Source: Chlamydoabsidia padenii (Eukaryota > Mucoromycota > Mucoromycetes > Mucorales > Cunninghamellaceae). From it: a stretch of DNA of 64,000 nucleotides. The stretch covers positions 248,001-312,000 of the forward strand of contig JAIWND010000003.1 in NCBI GenBank assembly GCA_025330725.1, read 5' to 3'. This document shows positions 25,293-37,260 of this stretch, piece by piece (the stretch's first letter is position 1; each line of letters starts with the position of its first letter). Both the position numbers and the translations under genes were made by a program. The notes under the pieces were generated by a model, which saw nothing but the letters and a program-made list of their open reading frames with translations, ran no database searches and was not told the DNA's origin.

Positions 25293-26246
25293 TCAAGGAA
25301 GAGAATTCAGATCGTGAGAAGAAACAATTAAAGGATAAGGTTTTACATAGACTACATGAATGATAAAAACAAGTGTCATGGGAATACACACCAAAACAGA
25401 GTCGATGACCATACTTGCTGTGGTGATGGTACCAAATAAAGCAGAAGGGATCAAGTCTGTGGTCCGAGTCAAAGCCCAATGGATGATCCACATTTCGGTA
25501 GCCAAAGCCAATAGAGAGACTAGGCAAAGGGCGGGAGAGAGGATCAATATGAGCAAGGAACGTTTGGACCTGTCTTCGGGGGTGGTTAATGCAGATTTCA
25601 ACCCCGACATTTCTTTTTTCATTTTCAAATGGCGACGGTACCTGTATTTCATTTTATACCTAGTAAAGACATTGGATAACAAATTCAAAAGAACACAGCC
25701 CGCCAAGACAGAGGTTCCGATCGCCCTGGCCAACCAAAACTGTCTGCCATGAAAAATGGCTTGACAGGCAACGAGTCCCACCACACTCAACCCATACAGT
25801 ATCACCAACACTCTGTTTGTCCATCGCCAAGCCGACGAGAACAAATTCGGGTTGCTTCCGATAGTCGTTGTGTTGGTTCCGTTGATATGCAAAGCCGCCC
25901 ATCGATCATAATTGGTTAGCACCACCGCATAAAACTGGAAGAATTGGAATTGAGCGTCAAATAGGGCATTGAAGAGTATGATGGAAATGGGAGGAAGGAC
26001 GAGTGGTAAAGGGGTATCGTTTAGCCAGGCTTGTTGTCGGGATAAAAGATCGTCGTCGGTGGTTCCTTCTGGTTTATGCATATAATGTCTAGCTGCTAGG
26101 ACGATCGTGACTATGGCACATAGCAGAGAGAAAATGGCTAATTGGCTGAGGACTTTGGGGTTCGTATGATATCGTACAACTGAGACGATAAACAAGATGA
26201 AGAAGAGAGCAACAAAGACAAACCAGAGTATTTTTTCTGATTCCAT
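25293..26246 (-). CDS. seven-transmembrane protein of unknown function (single exon)
   Basis: About 317 residues with seven hydrophobic helices (for example FVFVALFFILFIVSVV near the N-terminus, LAIFSLLCAIVTIVLAA, VLVILYGLSVVGLVACQAIF, and MVIDSVLVCIPMTLVFII near the end). A basic loop between helices 5 and 6 (RYKMKYRYRRHLKMKKEM) is likely cytosolic, and an Asn-rich loop (NGTNTTT) has possible N-glycosylation sites. The architecture suits a fungal GPCR-like or Rta1-like membrane protein, but I recognise no signature motif. The start MESEKILW at 26246 is preferred over a Met 11 codons upstream because the TATA box at 26308-26314 leaves too short a leader for the latter. It is unusual here in lacking introns. 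Confidence 0.6.
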   Translation of the reverse strand: MESEKILWFVFVALFFILFIVSVVRYHTNPKVLSQLAIFSLLCAIVTIVLAARHYMHKPEGTTDDDLLSRQQAWLNDTPLPLVLPPISIILFNALFDAQFQFFQFYAVVLTNYDRWAALHINGTNTTTIGSNPNLFSSAWRWTNRVLVILYGLSVVGLVACQAIFHGRQFWLARAIGTSVLAGCVLLNLLSNVFTRYKMKYRYRRHLKMKKEMSGLKSALTTPEDRSKRSLLILILSPALCLVSLLALATEMWIIHWALTRTTDLIPSALFGTITTASMVIDSVLVCIPMTLVFIIHVVYVKPYPLIVSSHDLNSLP

Positions 26247-26307
26247 CCAAACGATAAAAGAAGAAGGGAGAGGCAACAAGGGAAGAGGAACATGTGGATT
26301 ATGGGGT

Positions 26308-26314
26308 CTTTATA
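26308..26314 (-). promoter_or_regulatory. TATA box of the seven-TM gene
   Basis: TATAAAG on the minus strand, 62 bp upstream of the chosen ATG. Confidence 0.5.
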
Positions 26315-26473
26315 CATTTACTGGACACAAAAAAAAAAAAAAAAGGTGCCAAGCCCAAAAATAAACACCGAGGGGGTCAAGCCCTCTTCAATTATAAAGG
26401 CAGACTATAATAATAGATACAAACAATAAAGCAGAGTTTATTTGATATATATATATAACTAGTTTTCTACAAA

Positions 26474-28041
<1,568 letters not shown>

Positions 28042-28183
28042 GATGGTATAGAATTAAATAAGAAGTTGGGGAAAAAAAGAAAGGAGGCGACATCCGACTT
28101 TTTTTTTTTTTCTTTTTATTTATTTGTAAAAGTTTCATTCAGCGCTGGCGAATGAGCATTCTGGAAAGCCTAAATGACTCTAT

Positions 28184-28198
28184 GGCGGGATTTGATTT
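28184..28198 (-). promoter_or_regulatory. CDE/CHR-like motif, GGCGGGATTTGATTT
   Basis: Lies 143 bp upstream of the ERG10 start codon. Confidence 0.5.
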
Positions 28199-28463
28199 CT
28201 TTTTTTTGATCCAACGCCCTGATGAGAAGAGGGTGAATGCACAATGGTTCTTTCGGGCTGCGAGTCCGTGTTGCTCAAACTACCCTCATTAATAAGCTGT
28301 TCGTATCTCCTGAGAAACAAAAAAAAAAAACGCCTGTCCTGGGAAAACAAAAAAAAAAAAAAAATCTATTTCCTCTTCTTTTGTGGTTTTTACATACCGG
28401 TGGAGATGACATTTGTTTCTTCGAAAAAGTCGTTCGATGCTGACAGCCAAATAAAAAAAAAAA

Positions 28464-28477
28464 GCGGGATTTGAATT
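28464..28477 (-). promoter_or_regulatory. CDE/CHR-like motif, GCGGGATTTGAATT
   Basis: Second copy, about 420 bp upstream of ERG10, a near-perfect match to the consensus. Confidence 0.4.
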
Positions 28478-28842
28478 GATATCCCCGTTGATTTTCTTTG
28501 CATTGACAAGCTTGGAGCTGTTCAAAAGTAACATAGTGGAACAATGATAAGATATGATGATTAATACAATTGACTTTCAACTACTCACTTCTAATGCTAC
28601 CTAGTTTGAAAAATGACTATTTATCTTCAAAGATCTTCAAATATACCGTTGAGTTCTCCTGGGATCAAGATCGTGAGAAGTTCTTTGCAATAATGGAAAC
28701 TTTTCCGCTTGAGGGATCATCACCCATCAAATCACTACTGTTGTCAATTCCACAAGACAAATAATAAACAATTACAACACAAGGTGCACAGAGTAAAAAT
28801 AGATTGTTTATTAAGTTAAAAAGACAAGTACATTGATACAAA

Positions 28843-29994
28843 CTATGCTACAAAACGAATTTTTAATCTAGTTTTCCTTTCTACTACTTGATCATCCCAT
28901 TCATCCAAGAGCATATCCAACCATTTCCTTCGAGTTGATCCCGTCAAGTGACGAGTCCAGGCTTCGACCCGAGTACCACGTTGAATGACCGCCCACCGAA
29001 TCAATATCTTGTCCTTGAGGGATTTCCCATCCGCCATGGGAGGAGGATCGTTCAAACAGAGTTGTATCGTTTGACCAGCCGCCATTAGACCTGCACTAGG
29101 ACGGACAAAGTAACGTTCACGATTTGACAATGTACCAGACATTGATGAGAGACGAGAGTTGCTTGTCAAGAATTTATACACAATCAAATGATCATCGGGC
29201 ATGGCGTTTGTCAAGGAGAAGGAGAGGGTTTGTCCGGGCACAAGAGGAGCAGCAAAGATCAGTCGAGTAGTGGTGGTGGTCAAGTAAGGTGGTGATGGAG
29301 GTGGAGCAGGTGGGGCGTTGCGGAAACGTGGTACTGGACTAGGTTCCACAAACATCACCCTTGGGCAATCTATCGGTTGTTGGTCGTTGATGGTATGGTC
29401 AAGAGTAGATAATAGTGGCGAGTCACTGAATCCAACTTTTCGTTTTGTGTTGTCTTGTCGATGATGTCGCATCAAATAGAGTCGTCTTTCTGATCGTCGT
29501 TTTTGCTCGTCAGCGATTTCCTTGGGTGATCCATTGCCTCCATTGACGAGGATGCCTGATTGTCGTGGGCAAGAAGATGAAGAAGAAGATGCTTGATCGG
29601 AGAGTGAGCCCGTTTCACTAGTAAGGACTTGTAAGGAGGCGGTAGGTGACTTTAGGTTATTGTCGTCGCGGAATCGGCTCATATACTGTGTAGGTGACAC
29701 CAAGAGTTTTTTCCATTTCCCCACTGTCTTGTTGTCGACATCGTCATCCACTTCTTTATTAGAATATATCCAGTTCTTTTTCTTTTTCCATGTTTTCCAT
29801 ATACTGCCCTTTATCGTGTTGAGTGATTCAGGTGTTGACCCATTATGATCGTCGTCGTCATTATCGTCGTTTGTTGATGTGGTAAAGATGGGCCATATAG
29901 TTGCACCAGTGGTGAAGGAGAAGTAAGACCGACCACTTTTTGCACTGGTTGTACTTTTTTGACTATAAACAGAAGTAGCGTAGTTTTTGGTCAT
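28843..29994 (-). CDS. MSP (VAP-like) domain protein
   Basis: A soluble protein whose C-terminal half is an MSP/VAP immunoglobulin-like fold: RLIFAAPLVPGQTLSFSLTN, later HLIVYKFLTSNS, RYFVRPSAGLMAAGQTIQLC and KDKILIRWAVIQRG, the usual order (F..PL..., L.N......K..T.., RP..G.I..G, KDKF.). The N-terminal half is disordered and Ser/Asp-rich with a Pro run (PPAPPPSPP). VAP proteins bind FFAT motifs at ER contact sites, but here the usual C-terminal membrane anchor is absent. The Met at 29994 (MTKNYATSVYSQKS) is preferred. A Met at 30093 would add a hydrophobic stretch made from T-rich leader sequence and would overlap the promoter motif at 30087-30102. Single exon. Confidence 0.65.
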   Translation of the reverse strand: MTKNYATSVYSQKSTTSAKSGRSYFSFTTGATIWPIFTTSTNDDNDDDDHNGSTPESLNTIKGSIWKTWKKKKNWIYSNKEVDDDVDNKTVGKWKKLLVSPTQYMSRFRDDNNLKSPTASLQVLTSETGSLSDQASSSSSSCPRQSGILVNGGNGSPKEIADEQKRRSERRLYLMRHHRQDNTKRKVGFSDSPLLSTLDHTINDQQPIDCPRVMFVEPSPVPRFRNAPPAPPPSPPYLTTTTTRLIFAAPLVPGQTLSFSLTNAMPDDHLIVYKFLTSNSRLSSMSGTLSNRERYFVRPSAGLMAAGQTIQLCLNDPPPMADGKSLKDKILIRWAVIQRGTRVEAWTRHLTGSTRRKWLDMLLDEWDDQVVERKTRLKIRFVA

Positions 29995-30086
29995 GTACGT
30001 AAAATAAATATAAAAAAAAAGAAGTGGAAAGAAAAGAGAAAAAAGAAAAAAGAAAGGGGGGCCAAGATGAAGAAAAAGACTGGATA

Positions 30087-30102
30087 TTTGCAAACCCCGC
30101 CC
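30087..30102 (-). promoter_or_regulatory. CDE/CHR-like motif, TTTGCAAACCCCGCCC
   Basis: Lies 93 bp upstream of the MSP-domain start codon at 29994. Confidence 0.45.
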
Positions 30103-30228
30103 AGTCCATTTAATATGCAGCTTGGGTAAAAAATCAACAAGATAATATCATCATCCATTGTCTTATCCCACCTGACGGTCTGTTTATTGAGTGATCCCAT
30201 CAAAGTTTATAATAAAGTAGACCATAAC

Positions 30229-30263
<35 letters not shown>

Positions 30264-30390
30264 TCTGTAAGTCATTCAACACTGTTTTAGTGTTTCCATA
30301 AAGTAAAGTTTTTATTTGTGTGATCTTTGAAACATGATATGACATGTAGATATAAACAAAAACAATATAAATAATAAAATCTAAACTAAA

Positions 30391-31498
30391 TCAAGGGAAG
30401 AGTTCCTTGAGAATACGAATAGTATCATCAGGGTTAGTAACAGAATGACCAGTAACATCAGGATGGTTGTAGATTTCATAATCGTTGCCACCTTGGAATG
30501 TCTTGTCACCAAAGAAGTGGATGGTCTTGTACCCTTCATGCTTGACCCGACCCAAACAGAAAGTCTTGTCCCAACCAGTAGGAAACACATCAAAGGAGAT
30601 TTGGCCACCAATAGAGTATGTCAGGGACAAGTGAGAGAATTCCTTTTTCAAAGCGACGACAAACTTTTCCCGTAATTTGTGTTCCAAGTCATACTTTTCG
30701 AATTCATTGCGTTCTTCACGAGAGCAGTTACGACCAACAGGAGAGACATTGATCATACCATTACGGAATTCAATAAAAGTACCACTATATCATATAAAAT
30801 GAGTAAGTATGTGTTTGCACAACCACCACCCCCTACATTCTTTATTTTTCCCCCACTCTCCTACTTACCGTTTCTTTGGTAACTTCATATCAGCAATATA
30901 GTGTAAGCAAAAGTCGACCAACTTTGTGTAATCTTCTTCACCGATCCATCCGATAAAGCTCTTTGTATATATATATATATATATAAACAAGGTGAGTAAG
31001 ATAACCAAGTCCTTTTATTACTATTACTATTATTACCTGTGAGTCCAACTGTTGACCAAGTCGGTAGGCAGACAATCCATTTTCAGGGAAACAATAGTCA
31101 AACATTTCAAGGACTAATCATATTACAATAAATAAGAAAAGAGTGAGTTACTTTATTGACCCCTTCATTCCCATCATGTGTTTTCTGTTTATACATTACC
31201 ATTGCTACCAAGTTGTTCTTCTTGTTTAACGAGATCAGAGCCACCTACAAAGCCAATCACCACCTTTTGTCGAAGTTCAGAGAGCACCTTTAACATTTCG
31301 GGAGATACTTGCTTTAAATATAAGAATGAGATTTATCAGTTAATAACCAACCTGATGACTTTTTTTTTTTTTTTTTTTTTTTGACAGATGATGATGTTTT
31401 GTACTTACTTGGCGAGCAGGCGTCAAGGTTCCGTCGACATCAAAAAGGACGAGAGTGTCAGGTTGTTGTCTTTCATTAAAAGGAGAAATGGCGCCCAT
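30391..31498 (-). CDS. SEC53: phosphomannomutase
   Basis: Interconverts mannose-6-phosphate and mannose-1-phosphate to feed GDP-mannose for N- and O-glycosylation and GPI anchors in the cytosol. Start [20 protein letters not shown], followed by the HAD-superfamily motif [10 protein letters not shown]. Later exons give [46 protein letters not shown], and the substrate-binding C-terminal run [16 protein letters not shown], then [15 protein letters not shown]. It ends ILKELFP. Five exons. All hallmark residues of eukaryotic PMM are present. It is divergent from the START-like gene with about 290 bp between starts. Confidence 0.95.
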
Positions 31499-31613
31499 GA
31501 TGTTATAGAGTTTTTGAATAAAAATGAATAAAGTGAAAAGAAAGAAAAAAGAAAAGAAAAAGGAGGCGCGTTTTTTGTTTTCCAACGTTTTCCCAATCGC
31601 AGATCATTTTTTA

Positions 31614-31628
31614 ATTTCAATCGCCGCC
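31614..31628. promoter_or_regulatory. CDE/CHR-like motif in a divergent promoter, ATTTCAATCGCCGCC
   Basis: Sits 116 bp from the SEC53 ATG and 157 bp from the START-like ATG, so it could serve both genes. Confidence 0.5.
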
Positions 31629-31784
31629 TTCAATCTAACTTGAGCCAATTCACTTTTTCGGGCAAGGTCCCGTATCACTCTCGACTATTCTGGGTTTAAA
31701 TATCTTCTTTGTTAAATGAATTTCCATCTTTTCTCTCTCGCTTTTCTCTCTCTTTCTCTCTGCTCTTCCTTTTTTTTTATTTTA

Positions 31785-34540
31785 ATGGGGCGTGTGCTTG
31801 ATCGCCAGGAATCCAGCAATCTTTCCTTGCCACCCTCTTTATATCTTAACTCGGACCGGGACAGTGGCTATACTGAACCTGATTCGGATCAGGATTTTTC
31901 TTCTCACCCACCTTCACGTGTTGTTTATCCTTTTAGTGACGATGAAGACTTGGCTCCATGCGACACTACTACCTTGGTCACCACGCCCAACTATCACATT
32001 TTGCAAGCCGATCAAGCCATTGGTGCTGTCCGACAATATGCTCATGAAAAAGAATGGAAAAAGGTCCTGAAACATAAAAGTGGGGTGGTCGTCTACATGG
32101 TGCAAAAGCAAATCAAGGGCGATAAACTCGCGGTGTTCAAAGGTGAATTGGTTATCCGTGGGTTTACTCCTCAATCTGTGTTTTATGTCATTGGTATGCG
32201 AACACTTTGGGATGATCAGTAAGTCGGGCATAAAAATGTAATACCCATGAACGGAAATACTAATGATTTTGACGTAGATTTGAAGATGGAAACTTGGTGC
32301 AAAACTTGGATGAAACCACATCAATTACGTATGAATCTTATAGAGCCAATGGATCTTCTAGGTAAGGATATAAATAATGTAAATCTCTCTTTCTCTCTCT
32401 TCATAACTAATATATGTTTAGGGCTTATGACGTGACTTTGGTGGAGAAAATAGATTGCTCGAACGATGGTGTGATTGTGTTTGCTTGTACCAGTGTGAAT
32501 ACAAATCAAGTGGCCAAAGTACCTGGAAAAACAAGACAAGAAGTCAAGGTAAAACTTGGTAAATGATCGTTTGATAGACATACTAACCCTCCCCCTTTTG
32601 TATGTGTGTGTTAATATAGCTACACGGATGGATCTTACGACTATTACCAACCACACCTCCATCAACACATGTCACATTTATTACCGCGGAATATATCCAG
32701 AACTGGATCCCTGGATTCACCAAGAAATCACTGGCTCGAAAACCTTTGGTGATTGCTTCGATTGATGGGTACTTGAAACATAAAGCACAGACCTCTACTC
32801 AACAACAAGAACAGCAACCATCTACACCAACCAACAAGTTACTTAGTCCTCTGTCTGCACATACTCGGAGACGACCTTCAATCATGGAACGGCAATCACC
32901 ATCAAGGTAAATTTCTCTCTCGCTCTCTGTCTGCCCCCGTTTTTTTACTTAACCTATACTTTCCCTCTCTCTCTAGTCCGATCATTAATGAAGCATTTAT
33001 CTTGACGAATCCTCCACCTCGACGATCCTCCTTGAATCCTCAACAACCTCCTTCTCGATCCTCCTCTCTTCAGAACAATAAACGTATTACTTTTGCCGAC
33101 GATGTCACTATACTATCCCACACATCGACAGATAATGGTCAGCAACTCAACTCATCTTCCTATCTCCAACTACCTCAACCAGAATTACCATCCAAAGAAA
33201 AACTATATCCACCAGCACGGCACCGCTCAGCTCGAAAAGAAAGTCTAATCAACTACAAACGACTGTACTCTAGTGATATCGAAGAATGGAAAGAATTAGG
33301 TGATCGGGATGGTGTCAAGATGTACTCCAAGCCATCTCAAGGATCTGCTTTACCTATCTTACGTGGTGATGGTCGACTGGAAGGCTCTTGGACAGTTGAA
33401 CAAGTTTGTTCTGTTATCCAATGCTTTGGTGCTCGAACTAAATGTAAGTCATAAAACTCTCTCTCTCTCTCTCTCTCTCTTGTTTGTAATTAACATGCTC
33501 TAATCATAGGGGATGATCATTTTGAAAATGGGCGAATTGTGGAACGATTCTCTCAAAAAGAATACTTGGTGTACCTACAAATGAAAAGCATTTTTCCCAT
33601 CAATAGTCGTGACTACTCGATACTCACACAAATTGATAGCGATGCACGATCAAAAACCATTCATGTCGTATCCACCAGCGTCACCGACTCGATTACCCCC
33701 GAAATGGATGCACACACCCGAGGCCGAATGCTTATCTATGGTTGGACAATCCAAGCGGACACTCACGGTGGAATCAAGCTCACGTTTATCAGTCATTTGG
33801 ATCTGGCGGGTACCACACCTTTACCATCAGCGATCGTACGACTTTTTACCACGGAACTACCATTGTATGTGCACCGAGTTGAACACTATCTCCTTCACTC
33901 TGGTTGTCCCCCTTATATCCGACGAGTAGCAGGCAAAGTCTTGACCGAAGACTATGATCCCGACACGCACAACTATAATATGACTTTTATCGCCAAATAC
34001 CTCCCAGCACGGCGACAGGATGGATCTACTTGGTGTACAGACATTCGATTGCATTCTAGTGTTTACAAGGGATTCAAGGTCACAGCGGTACCGCAGGATG
34101 GTGTGGTTGTGATCAAGGATAAAGGGGGGATTCGGATTTATACTAACAAGAACAACAGTGGCGCTACCATCAACGTCAACGTCATTCCCGCCGAGGAGGA
34201 TGGTTTGCAACAAGACTCGGTAACAACATCGGTACATCTGCAAGACTCTGATAAACAGGAGACTTGCCATCAAGGGGTCCAGGGTAATGGATTTAATGGA
34301 CTCCCCGTAGATACATCCACCATCCAGGTATATATGCACAGAAAAAGAAAAAAAAAAAGAAAAGAAAACAGGAATTCTGTGACTGATCCTTCTCTCCCTC
34401 TCTCTCTGTAGACCCGACCAAGAAGTAATAGTATGATCATCATTGGCGATCAGTTATCCTTTAATGGTCCTCAGCTTTCTGTCATTCTACTCTTAATGGC
34501 TATCAGCTATTATGTTGGTAAATTCTCTTGCCGTTGTTGA
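31785..34540 (+). CDS. double START-like lipid-binding protein with C-terminal membrane anchor
   Basis: Six exons. After a disordered N-terminus (MGRVLDRQESSNLSLPPS) come two START-type modules. The first covers roughly AVRQYAHEKEWKKVLKHKSG to the block ending KPLVIASIDGYLKHK. The second begins DIEEWKELGDRDGVKMYSKP and includes WDDHFENGRIVERF, MKSIFPINSRDY and GWTIQADTHGGIKLTFIS. Each has the W..... G..VY/MY entry and the WDD..E.G.. strand typical of START folds. A Ser/Pro-rich linker joins them. The C-terminus SVILLLMAISYYVG looks like a tail anchor. A role in lipid transfer or sensing at a membrane is inferred. An in-frame Met at 31716 would add a hydrophobic N-terminus, but that region is a CT-rich leader. 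Confidence 0.7.
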
Positions 34541-34921
34541 TTAGTTCAGTCTCCCCCTTCCCCTTCACTATTATATACCTTTGATTATCTTTATTTACTT
34601 ACTATCTCATTGTATTATTATTTATCATTCTCTAAACATAATAAAACCCTTTTATCTACTAACTATATAGTTTGTGGCATGTTGTTTTAGGCTATAGAGG
34701 TGTCCTACCTATCTGCTTCTCACATGCATAACAAAAGGGCGCCATCTCGATGCTTGCGAAAAAACTGCATGACAGTATTTTCAATCGCCGATCTCGGGGT
34801 AAAGTCAATCCCCTTCCCCTCTTTCTTTTTTTTCCCTTTTTGCTCTTTTAACTTTTTTTTTTTTTTTTTCTCGTCCTCCTCTTTTTAACTTTTATCTCTA
34901 CTTTATAATTGTCAATTCCCA
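34541..34921. other. intergenic promoter region of the KIN1-like gene
   Basis: 3' flank of the START-like gene, one motif copy at 34777-34792, then long T/C tracts that form the kinase leader. Confidence 0.45.
34777..34792 (+). promoter_or_regulatory. CDE/CHR-like motif, ATTTTCAATCGCCGAT
   Basis: Lies 130 bp upstream of the KIN1-like ATG. Confidence 0.5.
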
Positions 34922-37118
34922 ATGTCTCTTACTCAAGACGTTTGTACCATTCCACCAATAAATGTTGCGCACCAATCTGAAACACTACACCCATCTCAAC
35001 AACCAAGATATATCAACAACTACCTCATTCATCACAAAACTTTAGGTGAAGGCAGTATGGGTTGTGGTAATACTTTTTATAAAAAGTAAATATAGAAAAC
35101 TCCCTAAAAGAAACCTCATTTTGACTTTTGACCTTTCCCTTCTTCTTGTTAGTGAAACTGGCCGAAAGGTACACCGACGGACGCAAGGTAAAGGTAGAAT
35201 ATAAAATATCAATAGAGGGTAGCTAACTCATCACTCTCTTTTATATACATATAGTATGCTGTAAAAATCATAGCCAAAGATAAACCAAGTGAACGGGAAC
35301 AACGTACAAGGCGGGAAATGACGATCATGCACCTGTTACAACATCCAAATATTTGCAGACTGGAAGATTGGGCTTGTGAACAGAATGAATATTACTTATT
35401 TTTGGAATACGTCGATGGTGGTCAACTTTTGGATTATATCATTCGGCATGGCAAACTCAAGGAAAAACAGGCACGTAAATTTGCACGACAGATTGTTAGT
35501 GCATTAGGTAAATAAAGAAGAGAACATAAGGAACGAACTCATTCATCTCTTCTTCTTTTTTTTTTTTTTGTGTGGGGGGGGGATTACAAGATTACTGTCA
35601 TAGAAATGCTATCGTACATAGAGGTAAGTAGATAGATGATGATGATGACACTGCTGATTATTATTATTATTATTATTTTATTAATAGATCTTAAGATTGA
35701 AAACATTTTGATCACGCGGGACGAAAATATAAAAATCATCGACTTTGGCCTCTCCAACTTTTACTCGACACACTCTTTACTCAACACATTTTGTGGCTCA
35801 CTTTACTTTGCTGCTCCTGAACTCTTACGGGCGCACGATTACATTGGACCGGAGGTGGATGTTTGGAGCTTTGGTGTGGTTTTATTTGTCTTGGTCTCGG
35901 GCCGAGTTCCATTTGATGATACTAGTCTGCCTGTTCTTCATCAAAAGATAAAAGCAGGTGTTGTTGATTATCCTGAACATCTCACAAAAGGTAAAGAAAA
36001 AAGAAAAAAACCCCCCAGCCTTCTTATTGTCTCTCTCTTCTCACTACATAGATTGCGTTGACCTTTTATCAAATATCCTACAAGTGGATCCTAAACGACG
36101 GGGAACATTGGCATTTGTACGCGAACATCCTTGGATGAACAAAGGATATCATACCAGTATCAGTAACCATCTCCTTCCTCGGTATCCTTTGGATACAATC
36201 GATAAAGAAATTGTCCAACAAATGTATGATTATGGCTTTGGTACCCCTGAAGAAATACATACCCGGCTTCAGACGACGATACAACAGCGTGACACCATCG
36301 ATGATCCTATAGTCTCTGTTTATTATTTGGTAAAAGAACGTCAGCTAAATCGACAAGTATACGACAATGATCAATGGCACACCTCTTTGAACCGAAGTAA
36401 AACTGATCTACAGCATCATCGATCCAACAGTTTGCTCCAACGTAGTAAAAGTGCAGCAAAAAAGCGTCTAAGTACCATATTCCAACAACAAGGTGATCCA
36501 ACTACTACTTCGACTTTGTCTCGAACTCAATCCATGCGTGATCACATTCGACGGATTCATTCGTTTCGATCACGTAAAGACTCACCAACTGAACAACATC
36601 CAATGGAAGATCAACTAGGTAAGAAGGGAGGGAGGAGGATGGATATACTTGTTTTGAATCTGATATCCTTTTTTTTTTAATAAATGTATATAGTAAAACG
36701 CTTGTTATTAGCTGCGGAAAACACATCTGTCCAGATAGAAAACCAAACTCCACCAAACTTTAGCGCCCATCCAAAAAGTCTTTTCCGATTCCACCATCGG
36801 CATCTCTTCCGTGTGTCGCCTCCCTACTTGATGCAACATTTATTAAAACTATTGGATCTGATGGAGGTGAAAACAACTTTATTGGTGGAGGAACCTTACT
36901 CTATGCAATGTCAAGTATCGGATTGGAAAACACTGACAGGACACGATATGGATGCATCAAGCCTTTTCACTCTCATGATCTATCAAGCACGCTGGGCGGG
37001 TGGTCGATTGGGTATCAAACTCAACGAAGCAGAAGACGAACATGGGGATGTTTTTAAATCACTTTACTTTATGATACTTCGTTGTATAGGTAGTTTTATT
37101 GATCAACATGTTGAATAA
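34922..37118 (+). CDS. KIN1: Kin1/Kin2 (MARK/PAR-1 family) Ser/Thr kinase
   Basis: Polarity and exocytosis kinase of the AMPK-related group. Start [15 protein letters not shown]. The kinase domain has the Gly loop GEGSMGCVKLAERY (split by an intron), VKII Lys, [18 protein letters not shown], then [13 protein letters not shown] and [19 protein letters not shown]. After the domain comes the family-typical [20 protein letters not shown] and a YGFGTPEEI segment. A disordered basic linker ([11 protein letters not shown]) leads to a C-terminal KA1-like module, with [14 protein letters not shown] and [13 protein letters not shown], which in this family binds acidic phospholipids. Six introns. The activation segment has [12 protein letters not shown], where the usual sequence is [14 protein letters not shown], so activity is expected. 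Confidence 0.85.
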
Positions 37119-37163
37119 CAGTAATAAAAAGCGGGGGGGTATTATGTATAAAGGTGTCTTTTA

Positions 37164-37178
37164 TTTTTAAATCCCGAT
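37164..37178 (+). promoter_or_regulatory. CDE/CHR-like motif, TTTTTAAATCCCGAT
   Basis: Lies 83 bp upstream of the SNF2-gene ATG. A looser second copy, TTTTTAAATTCTCGGCG, follows directly at 37178-37194. Confidence 0.5.
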
Positions 37179-37260
37179 TTTTAAATTCTCGGCGATAAAA
37201 TGGGGCAAACTTTTTTTTTAAGGTCTTCGTTCCTTTTTTTTTTGGTTGCTGCCCAGTAAT

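Larger units (their letters stand above)
28042..28842. other. intergenic region upstream of ERG10
   Basis: Contains the two motif copies and several A/T runs. A 65-codon plus-strand frame at 28570-28764 has no supporting splice or promoter signals. Confidence 0.35.

Noticed and set aside
28570..28764. 65-codon plus-strand frame upstream of ERG10
   Set aside because: Amino-acid content is not unusual, but nothing (promoter, intron, family) supports a gene.
30003..30093. N-terminal hydrophobic extension of the MSP-domain protein
   Set aside because: It is translated T-rich leader sequence and would overlap the promoter motif at 30087-30102.
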